Position numbers and translations under genes: made by a program | Notes under the pieces: generated by a model | Seen by the model: only the letters and a program-made list of their open reading frames with translations | What the model was told of the DNA's origin: nothing | Database searches by the model: none | Shown here: piece after piece, positions 42,305 to 51,890 of the stretch | How the letters are laid out: every line of letters starts with the position of its first letter | Position numbering within the stretch: the first letter of the stretch is position 1 | Source of the DNA: Metarhizobium sp017305935 | Lineage (GTDB): Bacteria; Pseudomonadota; Alphaproteobacteria; Rhizobiales; Rhizobiaceae | Direction: 5' to 3' | DNA length: 64,000 nucleotides | Assembly (NCBI RefSeq): GCF_029601685.1 | Contig: NZ_JARRIR010000003.1 | Location: 62,001-126,000 of the forward strand

Positions 42305-45220
42305 ATGGTTTCGACCTATTTGAGCTACAATCTCGTCGTGCGCGACATGAAGGCAAGCATGGCGCGCACGGCCAACGACGCCATGGTGAAGCGCGACGGC
42401 GAATATTACAAGGCCAATATCGGCAAGGTTCGCTCCGTCGATGAATTCCTGAAAGACCATCGCCTCTATACCTATGCGATGCGCGCTTATGGCCTGGAAG
42501 ACATGGCCTATGCCAAGGCGTTCATGAAGAAGGTGCTGGAAAGCGATCTCGGCGACACCAACAGCTTCGCCAACAAGCTGACCGACAGCCGCTACCGCGA
42601 TTTTGCCTCCGCCTACCAGTTCGGCACCGGCACGAAGATGCCGCAGACCGAGCACCAGACCGAGGAAATGATCGACCTCTACACCGACCGGATCGAGCAG
42701 AACGACCGCGCCGTCACCGCCGAGACCAGCTATTACGACGCCATGCTGACGCGCGTGAAGAGCGTCGACGAGTTCCTCGCCAATCCGCGCCTGCGCGACT
42801 ACATGTTCAAGGCCTACGATATCGACGGCCGCAATTACGACCGCGCCTTGATCCGCGGCCTGCTGGTCAGCGATCCCAACGATTCCGCTTCCTTCTTCAA
42901 CACCCAGATCCTGCCGAAGGTGGTCGATGCCAAGGCGGCGATCGAGGATGTCGCCCCGATCCTCGACAAGATCGGCAAACGCGACGCCTATCTCAAGAAC
43001 GTGGCGAACCTGCAGGGCACCATCGAGGATATCACCGGCATGCGCGCCGAGATCGCCGGCATCCAGGGGCAGATGGGCACCGGGCTGGACGACGGTATGC
43101 TGCAGGCGCAGATCAACACGCTGCAGCGCAAGATCGAGGCAACCTTCACCACTTTCGTCGGCGACAAGGTCGGCGCGCTGAAGGGCCGGATCGCCGGCCT
43201 CGAAGCGCAGAAGGCCGAGCCCGGCGCCGATGTCCCGGCCCTGCAGACGCAGATCGACGCCATCCAGGCCGATGTCGACCATTGGCAGGCCGATTACGAC
43301 AGCCGCGTCTCGATCTTCACCAAGAAGAACGAGGTCGCCGCACTGGAAATCCAGCGTCTGGAACCCGGCGCCGACACCGCCGCCATCGACCAGCAGATCG
43401 CCGCGCTGCAAGCCGAGATCGGCGGGCTGGAGGCCGGGCTCGAAGCGGTCGACCTGCCGCAGGTCGCCCAGATGCGTGACGACCAGCAGGCCGCCGCCGA
43501 TGCCATCCCCGGCCTGCCGCTGCCCGGCGCCGATACGCAAGCGTTGAGCGCCAAGCTGACCGAGCAGAAAAATCGCGCGGCGAACTATCTGATCGTCGCG
43601 GCCGGCTATGAGAAACTCGCCAGCGCCTATGACTTCGGCGCCGATGGCTCCGTGCCGGCCGGCGGTGCCCAGACGGATGCGAACCGCAAGATCGCCACTG
43701 GCAATTACGTCTCCAAGCAGGAGCGGCTGACGCGCGCCGGCGCGCTGCTCAACGACCAGTATTTTCGCGAGACGGTCAACAGCTTCACCAGCGCCAGCCA
43801 GATGCTGGAGGATTCGCGCATCGTCTCCTACCTCAAGGCGGCCTTCGGGCTCTCCACCTATGGCGCCATCGTCACCTCGACACTGGAAAACGCCCTGACG
43901 ACGCCGGCTTCCGAAGCGGATCTGGAGGATCCTGACAACTTTATCCGCAAAAACTATTCCGGCCGCCCCTACTACAACAACCTGATTGCGCTATCGCGCG
44001 CCTTCAATTTCAACAGCGACGGCACGCTGCCGGCCGGCAAATATCCCGTCGACGCCGACAAGCTGCTGTCGTTGTCGAACGGTTATTTCTCCGGCTACAA
44101 CGACGTCGTCGAAGCCGCCGACGAGCGGGCGATCACCGGCCTGAAAAAGGCATTGGGGGCATTCAACACCACGGCGGGCAAGATCGCCAATGTCGACCAT
44201 CTGGTCAACAACGCCGCCGTCTACGAATTCGCCATGAAGGCGGTCGGGCTCGATGTGAACGAAGTCTCCAAACGGATCATGAAGAACGTCCTCAAAAGCG
44301 ACCTCCAGGATCCCAAAAGCTTCGTCTACACGCTCAAGGACGACCGCTACCTGCAATTCGCCAAACTGTTCAATTTCGACAAGGACGGCAAGCTGACCTG
44401 GGCACGCATGGCGCAATCGGAAGAAAGGATGAAGAACACCGCCAAGGATTACATCATCCAGAAGATCCGCTTTCTCTCCGGCACCGAGAAGAAGACGGCG
44501 AAGGCGGCGGCGGAGAAGGAAGCCGAACATTACACCGACAAGCTCGGCAAGATTTCCACCCGCAAGGAGTTGCTCGCCGACCGCCGCCTGATCGACGTCG
44601 CCCTGGTGGCGCGCGGCATCGATCCCAAGAAGGTGACCAACGACTATATCCGCAAGATCTTCGAATCCGACCTCGGCGATCCCAAGAGTTTCGCCAATAC
44701 CGAGAAGGATTATCGCTTCGCCGAAATTGCCGCCTCCTACAATTTCGACAGGAAAGGCAATGTCATCCGCACCTCGAGCGAGGTGATCCAGACCGCCGGC
44801 GGTATTCTGGAAACGACCAACCTCTATCTGCGCCAGACGATCGAGAGCACGCAAGGGGAGGAGAATGCCGGGGTGCGCCTGGCGCTCTATTTCGAGCGCA
44901 AGGTGGCCGATATCACCTCTGCCTACGACATCCTCAGCGACAACGCCCTCTCCGAAGTGTTCCGCACCGTCTTCAGCCTGCAGGACGAGGTGGCGGCCAT
45001 GGATGTCGACCAGCAGGCCAAGCTGGTGGACAAATACATGAAGCTCAGTGAGCTGAAGAATCCTGACAAGCTGGCGGCGATGCTGCGTCGCTTCACGGTC
45101 ATGTACGACCTGAAGAACAACAGCACAGGCTCGCTTGCGGCCACCCTGCTCAGCGGCGCCGGCGCCACCATTACCGCCGACACGCTGATGGCGATCGCGC
45201 AATTGCGCGGGCGGCGGTGA
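42305..45220 (+). CDS. Large DUF1217 repeat protein with coiled-coil insert
   Basis: A 971-residue protein built from repeated DUF1217 units. The unit SVDEFLxDxRLxxYxxxAxGLD...F..VLESDLxDpxSFxN...DxRYxxfAxxYnFd recurs at about residues 44-106, 153-205, 497-577, 629-697, 752-820 and 871-937. The second unit is interrupted: its closing half (ANYLIVAAGYEKLASAYDFG) returns at about 425-445, after some 220 residues of predicted coiled coil. That insert carries an internal repeat, AEPGADVPALQTQI (305-318) and LEPGADTAAIDQQI (352-365). There is no signal peptide or TM. In rhizobia DUF1217 proteins are often found near flagellar genes; none is here, so a motility role is only a possibility. Confidence 0.85.
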   Translation: MVSTYLSYNLVVRDMKASMARTANDAMVKRDGEYYKANIGKVRSVDEFLKDHRLYTYAMRAYGLEDMAYAKAFMKKVLESDLGDTNSFANKLTDSRYRDFASAYQFGTGTKMPQTEHQTEEMIDLYTDRIEQNDRAVTAETSYYDAMLTRVKSVDEFLANPRLRDYMFKAYDIDGRNYDRALIRGLLVSDPNDSASFFNTQILPKVVDAKAAIEDVAPILDKIGKRDAYLKNVANLQGTIEDITGMRAEIAGIQGQMGTGLDDGMLQAQINTLQRKIEATFTTFVGDKVGALKGRIAGLEAQKAEPGADVPALQTQIDAIQADVDHWQADYDSRVSIFTKKNEVAALEIQRLEPGADTAAIDQQIAALQAEIGGLEAGLEAVDLPQVAQMRDDQQAAADAIPGLPLPGADTQALSAKLTEQKNRAANYLIVAAGYEKLASAYDFGADGSVPAGGAQTDANRKIATGNYVSKQERLTRAGALLNDQYFRETVNSFTSASQMLEDSRIVSYLKAAFGLSTYGAIVTSTLENALTTPASEADLEDPDNFIRKNYSGRPYYNNLIALSRAFNFNSDGTLPAGKYPVDADKLLSLSNGYFSGYNDVVEAADERAITGLKKALGAFNTTAGKIANVDHLVNNAAVYEFAMKAVGLDVNEVSKRIMKNVLKSDLQDPKSFVYTLKDDRYLQFAKLFNFDKDGKLTWARMAQSEERMKNTAKDYIIQKIRFLSGTEKKTAKAAAEKEAEHYTDKLGKISTRKELLADRRLIDVALVARGIDPKKVTNDYIRKIFESDLGDPKSFANTEKDYRFAEIAASYNFDRKGNVIRTSSEVIQTAGGILETTNLYLRQTIESTQGEENAGVRLALYFERKVADITSAYDILSDNALSEVFRTVFSLQDEVAAMDVDQQAKLVDKYMKLSELKNPDKLAAMLRRFTVMYDLKNNSTGSLAATLLSGAGATITADTLMAIAQLRGRR

Positions 45221-45328
45221 GGGGCGCAGCGCCGCTTCTCGCACACATAAAAATTCCGGCATGCGCCCTCCCGGACCCTGCCGACCATGCTATATCGCTA
45301 GCATATCGGTGAAGACGGGGAGAGCGAC

Positions 45329-46093
45329 ATGGCGGCCATCGACCTCAACAGCGATCTCGGCGAGAGTTTCGGCGCCTGGCGCATGGGGGATGACACGGCG
45401 ATGCTGGATATCGTCTCCAGCGCCAATATCGCCTGCGGTTTCCATGCCGGCGATCCCGCCGGCATCTTTCGCACGGTGAAAGCGGCGGCGCAGCGCGGTG
45501 TCGCCATCGGCGCCCATGTCTCCTACCCGGACCGGGTCGGCTTCGGCCGCCGCGATCTCGACGTGACGCCTGAGGAACTGATCGCCGACGTCATCTACCA
45601 GATCGGGGCGCTGAAGGGCATGGCGACGGCCGCCGGCACAGCCGTGCGTTACGTCAAGCCGCATGGCGCGCTCTATAACCGCATCGCCCGTGACGCCAGG
45701 CAGGGCGGAGCGGTGATCGAGGCGATCCGGGCCGTCGATCCCACGCTCGTCCTGATGGGCCTCGCCAATGCGCCGATCCTCGATCTTGCCCGCCGGGCCG
45801 GGCTTTGCGCCGTGGCCGAGGCCTTCGCCGACCGCGCCTATGCGCCGTCGGGCGATCTCGTCTCCCGCCGCGAGCCGGGGGCGGTGCTGCACGATGCCGG
45901 GAAGATCGCCACGCGCATGGCCGGCCTTGCCCGCCACGGTACGCTGGAAGCGGTCGATGGCAGCCTCATCCCCGTCGAGGCGCAATCGATCTGCGTGCAT
46001 GGCGACAGCCCCGACGCCGTCGCCATCGCCCGTGAGATCCGCCGCCGCTTCGAGGCGGAAGGAATTGCCATCCGCTCCTTCCGGCCCGAATGA
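45329..46093 (+). CDS. pxpA: 5-oxoprolinase subunit A (LamB/YcsF)
   Basis: A 254-residue PxpA protein. It begins IDLNSDLGESFGAW, followed by SSANIACGFHAGDP, GAHVSYPDRVGFGRR, YVKPHGALYN and EAFADRAYAPSGDLVSRREPGAVLHD, all family landmarks with conserved Asp, His and Glu. With PxpB and PxpC it forms the ATP-dependent enzyme that opens 5-oxoproline to glutamate. It begins the three-gene unit and its stop overlaps the pxpBC start (ATGA). Confidence 0.94.
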   Translation: MAAIDLNSDLGESFGAWRMGDDTAMLDIVSSANIACGFHAGDPAGIFRTVKAAAQRGVAIGAHVSYPDRVGFGRRDLDVTPEELIADVIYQIGALKGMATAAGTAVRYVKPHGALYNRIARDARQGGAVIEAIRAVDPTLVLMGLANAPILDLARRAGLCAVAEAFADRAYAPSGDLVSRREPGAVLHDAGKIATRMAGLARHGTLEAVDGSLIPVEAQSICVHGDSPDAVAIAREIRRRFEAEGIAIRSFRPE

Positions 46094-47694
46094 CGCCGAT
46101 GCGCGTCCTGCCCGTCAATTTTTCGACAGTGCTGGTCGAGCTTGCCGGGCTCGACGAGACGCTGGCGCTGTTCGCCTCGCTTCAGGCCGCGCCGCTCGAC
46201 GGCATCGTCGAGACCATACCGGCGGCGCGCACGCTGATGATCCGCTTCCGGCCGGAGCGGATATCGGCCGAAACGCTCGCCGCTCGCATCGCCGCCCGCG
46301 ATCTTTCGGCCCGGCCGGCGGCCTGTCAGCGAACGGTGGAAATTCCGGTGCGTTATGACGGGCCGGATCTCGCGGAGGTCGCCGAACTCACCGGTCTGAG
46401 CATTGCCGAGGTGATGCGCCGTCACAGCGAAAGCCTGTTCACCGTCGCCTTCTGCGGCTTCGCGCCCGGTTTCGGCTATCTCGTCGGCGGCGATCCGGCC
46501 TTGCATGTGCCGCGCCGGCAAAGCCCGCGCACCCGCATTCCCGCTGGCTCCGTGGCGCTGGCCGGGTCGTTCAGCGGTGTCTATCCCAGCGAAAGCCCTG
46601 GCGGCTGGCAGATCATCGGCACGACGCCGTTGCGGATGTGGGACATTTTTCGCGAGCCAGGCGCGCTGCTGCAGCCCGGATTTCGCGTGCGCTTCATCGA
46701 CATGGATAAGGCACAGGTGACCGTTCCAGCCGCAACGCCCGCGCCGGCGAAACCTTCTGTTGCGGCGGATGCGCCGCAGTTCAAAATCCGCGCCGCGCCG
46801 ATACCGGCGCTGTTCCAGGATGCCGGGCGCTCCGGGCGCAGCGGCCAGGGGGTGTCCGCATCCGGGGCGCTGGACCGCAGCGCGTTTTTCGCCGCCAACC
46901 GCATCGTCGGCAATCCCGCCGACACGCCCTGCCTCGAATTGACGGGAGGCGGCTTTTGCTTCGAAACCACCGCCCGCGCCGTCATCGGCCTTGCCGGGGC
47001 GACTTGCCCGGTGACGATCCGCGACGCCGCCGGCCGCGCGCGCGTGTTCGACAGTTGGCGGCCCGTGCCGCTGGAACCGGGCGATGTCGTGACGGTCGGG
47101 CCGCCGGATGCGGGAATGCGCGCCTATCTCGCCGTGCGCAACGGTTACGAGGTGGCGCCGGTGCTGGGTAGCGCGGCCACCGATACGCTGGCGAAGATCG
47201 GCCCGGATCCGGTGGCGGCCGGCGTCGCTCTGGCGCTGCGTTCGGAGACGCTGCCGTTGGATAGTGTCGCGCTTCACGAAGCGCCCGCCTTTGCGCTGCC
47301 GACGCCCGGCGATGTCGTGACGCTCGATATCGTGCTCGGCCCGCGCGCCGACTGGTTCACCCCGGCAGGCCTTGCGGCGCTGAGCGGACAGGATTGGCGG
47401 GTGACGCCGCAATCGAGCCGCGTCGGCATTCGGCTGGCCGGCGAGAGATCCATCGAACGCAAGGACAGGGCGGAGCTTGCCAGCGAAGGCACGGCCACCG
47501 GCGCCATCCAGGTGCCGCATGACGGCCAGCCGGTGCTGTTCCTTGCCGATCATCCGCTGACCGGCGGCTATCCGGTCGTCGCCACGGTCGCCGAATACCA
47601 CCTCGATCTCGCCGGGCAACTCCCCGTGGGGGCTGCCGTCCGCTTCCGCCCGGTCGGCCCCTTCGCCGAGATCGCCATCGGAGTGCCCCCATGA
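46090..47694 (+). CDS. pxpBC: Fused 5-oxoprolinase subunits B and C
   Basis: A 534-residue fusion. The N-terminal half (about 1-215) is PxpB, also called allophanate hydrolase subunit 1: IPVRYDGPDLAEVAELTGLS, FCGFAPGFGYLVGGD, IPAGSVALAG and WQIIGTTPLRMW. The rest (about 235-530) is PxpC, allophanate hydrolase subunit 2: ALFQDAGRSGRSGQGVSASGALDR and a C-terminal HPLTGGYPVVATV. The linker is Pro/Ala-rich. E. coli has these as two genes. ATG 46090 overlaps the pxpA stop; ATG 46099 is an equally close alternative. The stop overlaps the biotin carboxylase gene. Confidence 0.93.
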   Translation: MTPMRVLPVNFSTVLVELAGLDETLALFASLQAAPLDGIVETIPAARTLMIRFRPERISAETLAARIAARDLSARPAACQRTVEIPVRYDGPDLAEVAELTGLSIAEVMRRHSESLFTVAFCGFAPGFGYLVGGDPALHVPRRQSPRTRIPAGSVALAGSFSGVYPSESPGGWQIIGTTPLRMWDIFREPGALLQPGFRVRFIDMDKAQVTVPAATPAPAKPSVAADAPQFKIRAAPIPALFQDAGRSGRSGQGVSASGALDRSAFFAANRIVGNPADTPCLELTGGGFCFETTARAVIGLAGATCPVTIRDAAGRARVFDSWRPVPLEPGDVVTVGPPDAGMRAYLAVRNGYEVAPVLGSAATDTLAKIGPDPVAAGVALALRSETLPLDSVALHEAPAFALPTPGDVVTLDIVLGPRADWFTPAGLAALSGQDWRVTPQSSRVGIRLAGERSIERKDRAELASEGTATGAIQVPHDGQPVLFLADHPLTGGYPVVATVAEYHLDLAGQLPVGAAVRFRPVGPFAEIAIGVPP

Positions 47695-49406
47695 AAAAAG
47701 TGCTGATCGCCAATCGCGGCGAAATCGCCGTGCGCATTATTCGCGCCTGCCGCGATTACGGGCTTGCTTCCGTTGCCGTCTATGCCGATCCGGATGCGGA
47801 GGCGCCGTTTGTGCGTCTTGCCGACGAGGCCTATGGGCTGGACGGCATACGTCCGGCCGAGACCTATCTCGATATCGAAAAGCTGGTCGCCATTGCCCGC
47901 CGCGCCGGCGCGGATGCCGTGCATCCGGGCTACGGTTTCCTGTCGGAACGGGCGGAATTCGCCCGCGCCGTCATCGCGGCCGGGCTGACATGGATCGGCC
48001 CCGGCCCCGATGTGATCGAGGCGCTGGGCGACAAGGTCGAGGCGCGGCGCATCGCCGCCCGCGTCGGCGCGCCGCTGGTGGCCGGCAGCGACGGACCGGT
48101 TTCCTCTGCCGAAGAGGTGATCGCCTTCGCCGAGGCCCATGGCCTGCCGGTGGCCATCAAGGCGGCGCATGGCGGCGGCGGGCGCGGCCTCAAGGTGGCG
48201 CGCACGCTCGACGAAATCCCCGATCTCTATGCCTCCGCCGTGCGCGAGGCGACCGCCGCCTTCGGCGAAGGCACCTGTTTTCTCGAACGTTTCCTCGACC
48301 GTCCGCGTCATATCGAGGCGCAGGTGCTGGCCGACAGCCATAGCAAGGTGGTCGTTCTCGGCACCCGCGATTGCTCGCTGCAGCGCCGAAACCAGAAACT
48401 CGTCGAGGAAGCGCCGGCCCCTTTCCTGTCGGAGGCGCAGCGCGCGCGCATCCACGCGGCGGCGAAGGCGATCTGCGCCGAGGCCGGTTACTGCGGCGCG
48501 GGCACGGTGGAATTCCTGCTGGGCGGCGATGGCGCCATCTCCTTCCTGGAGGTCAATACGCGCCTGCAAGTCGAGCATACCGTCACCGAGGAGACGACGG
48601 GCATCGATCTGGTGATCGAGCAATTGCGCATCGCCGAGGGTCTGCCGCTCGCCTTCGACGAGGCGCCGCCGCCGCGCGGCCATGCAATCGAGTTTCGCAT
48701 CAATGCCGAGGATCCCGGCCGCGGTTTCCTGCCGACGCCGGGGCGCGTCACGCGCTTCGATCCGCCCGCCGGTCCCGGCATCCGGCTGGACAGCGGGGTT
48801 GCGGAAGGTTCCACCGTTCCCGCGGCTTACGATTCCCTGCTGGCCAAGCTGGTCGTCACCGGCGCCACCCGCGCCCAGGCGATTTCTCGCGCCCGGCGCG
48901 CCTTGAAGGAGTTCGTCGTCGAAGGTGTGGCGACCGTGTTGCCCTTCCACCGCGCTGTGCTGGAGGCGCAGGATTTCATCGGCGCGGAAGAATTCGGCGT
49001 GCATACGCGCTGGATCGAGACCGAATTTTCCGCCATGCCCGAAGCCATGGCGCGGCCGGAGCCGGCGGACGAGCCGGCGCTGATCCGCACCCATGTGGAA
49101 TTTGACGGCAAACGGGTCGCGCTCGCCCTGCCGGCGCTGCTGCTGGCCGGCTTCGCCGCTGCGCCGCCTGCCCGTCCCGCCGGGGCGGCGCTTGCCGATG
49201 GCATCGTCGCCCCGGTCTCCGGCACGCTGCAGGCGATCCGCATCGAGGACGGAGCCGAGGTCGTCGAGGGCGAACTGGTGGCGGTGATGGAAGCGATGAA
49301 GATGGAAACCCAGGTCTTTGCGCCGAAATCCGGCCGCTTGCGGCTCACCGCCCGGCCGGGGGATTTCGTACCGGCCGGAACACTGCTGGCGCGGTTCGAG
49401 GAATAG
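47691..49406 (+). CDS. Biotin carboxylase fused to biotin carrier domain
   Basis: A 571-residue protein. The biotin carboxylase part (1-450) has KVLIANRGEIAVRIIRACRD, HPGYGFLSERAEF, the ATP-binding HGGGGRGLKVA, and FLEVNTRLQVEHTVTE. A Pro/Ala linker precedes a biotinyl domain with VMEAMKMETQV, whose Lys would carry biotin (about residue 533). No carboxyltransferase lies in the window. It overlaps pxpBC by ATGA, so its partner is more likely the Pxp proteins, as in urea-amidolyase-like systems, than a classical acyl-CoA carboxylase. Confidence 0.93.
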   Translation: MKKVLIANRGEIAVRIIRACRDYGLASVAVYADPDAEAPFVRLADEAYGLDGIRPAETYLDIEKLVAIARRAGADAVHPGYGFLSERAEFARAVIAAGLTWIGPGPDVIEALGDKVEARRIAARVGAPLVAGSDGPVSSAEEVIAFAEAHGLPVAIKAAHGGGGRGLKVARTLDEIPDLYASAVREATAAFGEGTCFLERFLDRPRHIEAQVLADSHSKVVVLGTRDCSLQRRNQKLVEEAPAPFLSEAQRARIHAAAKAICAEAGYCGAGTVEFLLGGDGAISFLEVNTRLQVEHTVTEETTGIDLVIEQLRIAEGLPLAFDEAPPPRGHAIEFRINAEDPGRGFLPTPGRVTRFDPPAGPGIRLDSGVAEGSTVPAAYDSLLAKLVVTGATRAQAISRARRALKEFVVEGVATVLPFHRAVLEAQDFIGAEEFGVHTRWIETEFSAMPEAMARPEPADEPALIRTHVEFDGKRVALALPALLLAGFAAAPPARPAGAALADGIVAPVSGTLQAIRIEDGAEVVEGELVAVMEAMKMETQVFAPKSGRLRLTARPGDFVPAGTLLARFEE

Positions 49407-49409
49407 ACC

Positions 49410-49435
49410 CGCGCCCGCCGGATGGAGCGGGCGCG
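49410..49435. terminator. Terminator hairpin between convergent genes
   Basis: CGCGCCCG (49410-49417) pairs perfectly with CGGGCGCG (49428-49435) across a 10-base loop, followed by AGAGTTTCT on the plus strand. It begins 4 bases after the biotin carboxylase stop and lies before the convergent protease gene's end. Confidence 0.6.
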
Positions 49436-49466
49436 AGAGTTTCTGCAATTGGATCGTCCCCAGGCT

Positions 49467-50966
49467 TCAGCCGACCGAGAAGGGCACGGCGACGAAGGTC
49501 TGCTCGTCGCCGCGCTGGACCAGCAGAAGCACCGACTTGCGGCCGGATTTGCCGGCCTCGGCGATCGCCGTGCGGGCTTCCTTGGCCGATTTGACCGGCG
49601 CCTGGTTGACCGAGACGATGACATCGCCGGTCTGCAGCCCGGCATCGGCCGCAGGCTTTGAGGGCGAGACGCTCTCGATGACCGCGCCGGTCTCGCCGCG
49701 CGGCAGGTTCAGCGCTTCGCGCACATCCGGGGTGATGTCGGCGAGGCCGACGCCGATGGTGGCGACCTGTGCTTCCTTGGCGCCCTTGCCGGGCTCGGCT
49801 GCGGCCTGTTCGGTGCCGGTGTCGTTGCCGCCGATGGTCATGGCGAGTTCGCGGCTTTCGCCTTCGCGCCAGACGGTGAGCTTGGTCTTCTCGCCCGGCG
49901 AGAGGTCGGCGACCTTGCGCGACAGGTCGCGCGGCGCTGTCACCGGTGCACCGCCAAGCCCGGTGATGACGTCGCCGGCGCGCACGCCGGCCTTGGCGGC
50001 GGGGGTATCGGGCTCGACCTTGGCGACCAGCGCGCCTTCGGCCTTGGCAAGCCCGACCGCATTGGCGACGTCACCGGTCACCGGCTGGATCTGCACGCCG
50101 ATGAAGCCATGCTTGATCGAGCCGTCCTTCATCAGCTTGGCGACGATCTTCTGGGCCTGGTCGGAGGGAATGGCGAAACCGACGCCGACGCTGCCGCCGT
50201 TCGGCGAATAGATGGCGGTGTTGATGCCGACCACCTTGCCGTCGATATCGACCAGCGGCCCGCCGGAATTGCCGTGGTTGATCGGCGCATCGATCTGGAT
50301 GAAATCGTCATAGGGCCCGCTGTGAAGGTCGCGTCCGCGCGCCGAGACGATGCCGGCAGTCACCGTCGTGCCGATGCCGAAGGGATTGCCGATGGCGAGG
50401 ATCTGGTCGCCGGCCCTCAGGCGGTCGGAATCGCCCCAGGTGACGGTGGTCAGCGGCTTCGGCGCGGTAACCTTGACGACGGCGAGATCGGATTTGGCAT
50501 CGGCGCCGATCAGCTTGGCCGACAGTTCCGTGCCGTCGTCCAGCGTCACCTTGATCGTCTTGGCATTGTCGATGACGTGGTTGTTGGTGACGATGTAGCC
50601 GTCCGACGAAATGACGAAGCCGGAGCCGAGCGCCATCTGCTCGCCGCCGTTTTGCGGGCGCTGTGCCTGCGGCGGCAGGGGAATGCCCTGCTGGCCGAAG
50701 AACTGGCGGAACTGCTCGTCGAAGGGCGAGACCGTGCCGTCATCGGCATTCGGATCCGCTTTCATCGTGGTGGTGATGGTGACGACCGCCGGCTTGTCGG
50801 CGGCGACGATCCCGGCATAGGAGCCGCCGGGTGCGGAAAGCCCGCCGGCCGCCTGGGCAAAAGCGGTGGTGTGGTTGCCGGGCAGTGCCGAAAGCGCCAG
50901 CGGCGTCGCGAGAATGGCGGCGCCGACAAGGGCGGCAAGGCGATGCTTGTGAAGCAGGGAGGACAT
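49467..50966 (-). CDS. DegP/Do-family periplasmic serine protease
   Basis: A 499-residue protein with an N-terminal signal segment (about residues 8-38). The trypsin-like domain has the triad His in IVTNNHVID (about residue 130), Asp in KSDLAVVKV (about 160) and Ser in HGNSGGPL (about 234). Two PDZ domains follow (about 280-370 and 395-490, each with the xGDVIxxxxxxPV block). It handles misfolded envelope proteins. GAAAGGA lies 7 bases before ATG 50966. Envelope-stress control is likely given its neighbours (secreted helical protein, RND pump) but not shown. Confidence 0.94.
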   Translation of the reverse strand: MSSLLHKHRLAALVGAAILATPLALSALPGNHTTAFAQAAGGLSAPGGSYAGIVAADKPAVVTITTTMKADPNADDGTVSPFDEQFRQFFGQQGIPLPPQAQRPQNGGEQMALGSGFVISSDGYIVTNNHVIDNAKTIKVTLDDGTELSAKLIGADAKSDLAVVKVTAPKPLTTVTWGDSDRLRAGDQILAIGNPFGIGTTVTAGIVSARGRDLHSGPYDDFIQIDAPINHGNSGGPLVDIDGKVVGINTAIYSPNGGSVGVGFAIPSDQAQKIVAKLMKDGSIKHGFIGVQIQPVTGDVANAVGLAKAEGALVAKVEPDTPAAKAGVRAGDVITGLGGAPVTAPRDLSRKVADLSPGEKTKLTVWREGESRELAMTIGGNDTGTEQAAAEPGKGAKEAQVATIGVGLADITPDVREALNLPRGETGAVIESVSPSKPAADAGLQTGDVIVSVNQAPVKSAKEARTAIAEAGKSGRKSVLLLVQRGDEQTFVAVPFSVG

Positions 50967-51123
50967 GGTTTTTTCCTTTCGAAACGGGGCTGACCGGGAC
51001 ATGACGGGACGGCGGCGGATTGCCTTTGTGGCCGCCGGTCGCGTCAGGCCGCGTGGGTTGAGCAGGCAGGGCGGGCGCATCGTGAGGCATGCGCCCATCC
51101 GCGACCGCCCTGCCGAATATGTG

Positions 51124-51549
51124 TCAGGCCATGCGGGTGATGCTGCGATCGAGGCGCCTGATATCGTGCTGCAGGGCGGCGAATGTGGCGCCGGGAAGGC
51201 GTCCATGATGCGTCGCGGCGATACTGAGCGCCTCGCGGCGGATGCCTGCGGCCTGCATATGCAGCCGGCGGGCGGCGGCAGGCGTCAGCCGGCCTTCATG
51301 GCGGTCCATGGCGATGCGGTGCTGAGCCACGCGAACCTCGTGCAGGACGGCGTCGAGGCGTGGCCGCATGACAGGCGCGGCCCGGAAGGCCACCGGCATC
51401 GTCGGTGCGACGCTGTCGACATAGGGTTCGTCGGCGGCGCGGGCCTGGCGTCCGGGATGCATTCCATCATGGGGTGCGGCCTGGGCGAGGCCGGCGAGGC
51501 CGGCAACGGTGAAAGCGGTAATGGTGAGAGTCTTGAACAACGAGCGCAT
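51124..51549 (-). CDS. Small secreted helical protein, unknown
   Basis: A 141-residue protein with a good signal peptide (residues 1-25, ending GLAQAA) and a mature His/Arg/Ala-rich region of probable long helices, for example HEVRVAQHRIAMDRHEGRL and PAAARRLHMQAAGIRREAL. AAGGAGG precedes the ATG. Its size, export and helicity recall Spy/CpxP-like periplasmic helpers, but the LTxxQ motifs are absent, so I do not assign it. It lies 157 bases upstream of the DegP-type gene on the same strand. Confidence 0.7.
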   Translation of the reverse strand: MRSLFKTLTITAFTVAGLAGLAQAAPHDGMHPGRQARAADEPYVDSVAPTMPVAFRAAPVMRPRLDAVLHEVRVAQHRIAMDRHEGRLTPAAARRLHMQAAGIRREALSIAATHHGRLPGATFAALQHDIRRLDRSITRMA

Positions 51550-51890
51550 GGGGCGCCTCCTTGGTCATCGGAATCGAAAAGCGTCCGAATCGGCTGTCTC
51601 GCATCGTCGCGTCGCGGTGTCTTGGAACCGCCGGCGTTGCTCAGCCTGGTTGAAGGTCTAAACCCGACAGGCGGGGGCCGTCACGTTAACGTTGTGTAAT
51701 CTGATGGCCCGCGCTCACTGCATTTCGGGCTAAGCCCTTGACTTTTCGGTACAAGAGGGTGCGACATGCTTTCCATTACAGATTTGTAAGATGCATTTGC
51801 CGGCGTTTGGATGTCTTGTGATCGGGAGTTCCTGCCGCGTTTCGCCACGACAGGAAGCATCCTGCTTCTCTTTGCGGACTCTTTGACATC
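51550..51890. promoter_or_regulatory. 341-base divergent upstream region
   Basis: This region is shared by the secreted-protein gene (minus) and the RND operon (plus). It contains the 10-bp palindrome ACGTTAACGT (51683-51692) and a CTTGAC -35-like hexamer (51737-51742) without a convincing -10. No gene is visible. It presumably carries both promoters and regulator sites. Confidence 0.4.

Noticed and set aside
42305..45220. Repeat protein considered as an adhesin or RTX-type exported protein
   Set aside because: There is no signal peptide, no GGxGxDxxx calcium repeats and no secretion genes. The repeat matches DUF1217 wording instead.
51737..51766. CTTGAC hexamer before the RND operon as a full promoter
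   Set aside because: The position 17-18 bases downstream reads GCGACA/CGACAT, a poor -10, so only the hexamer is noted.
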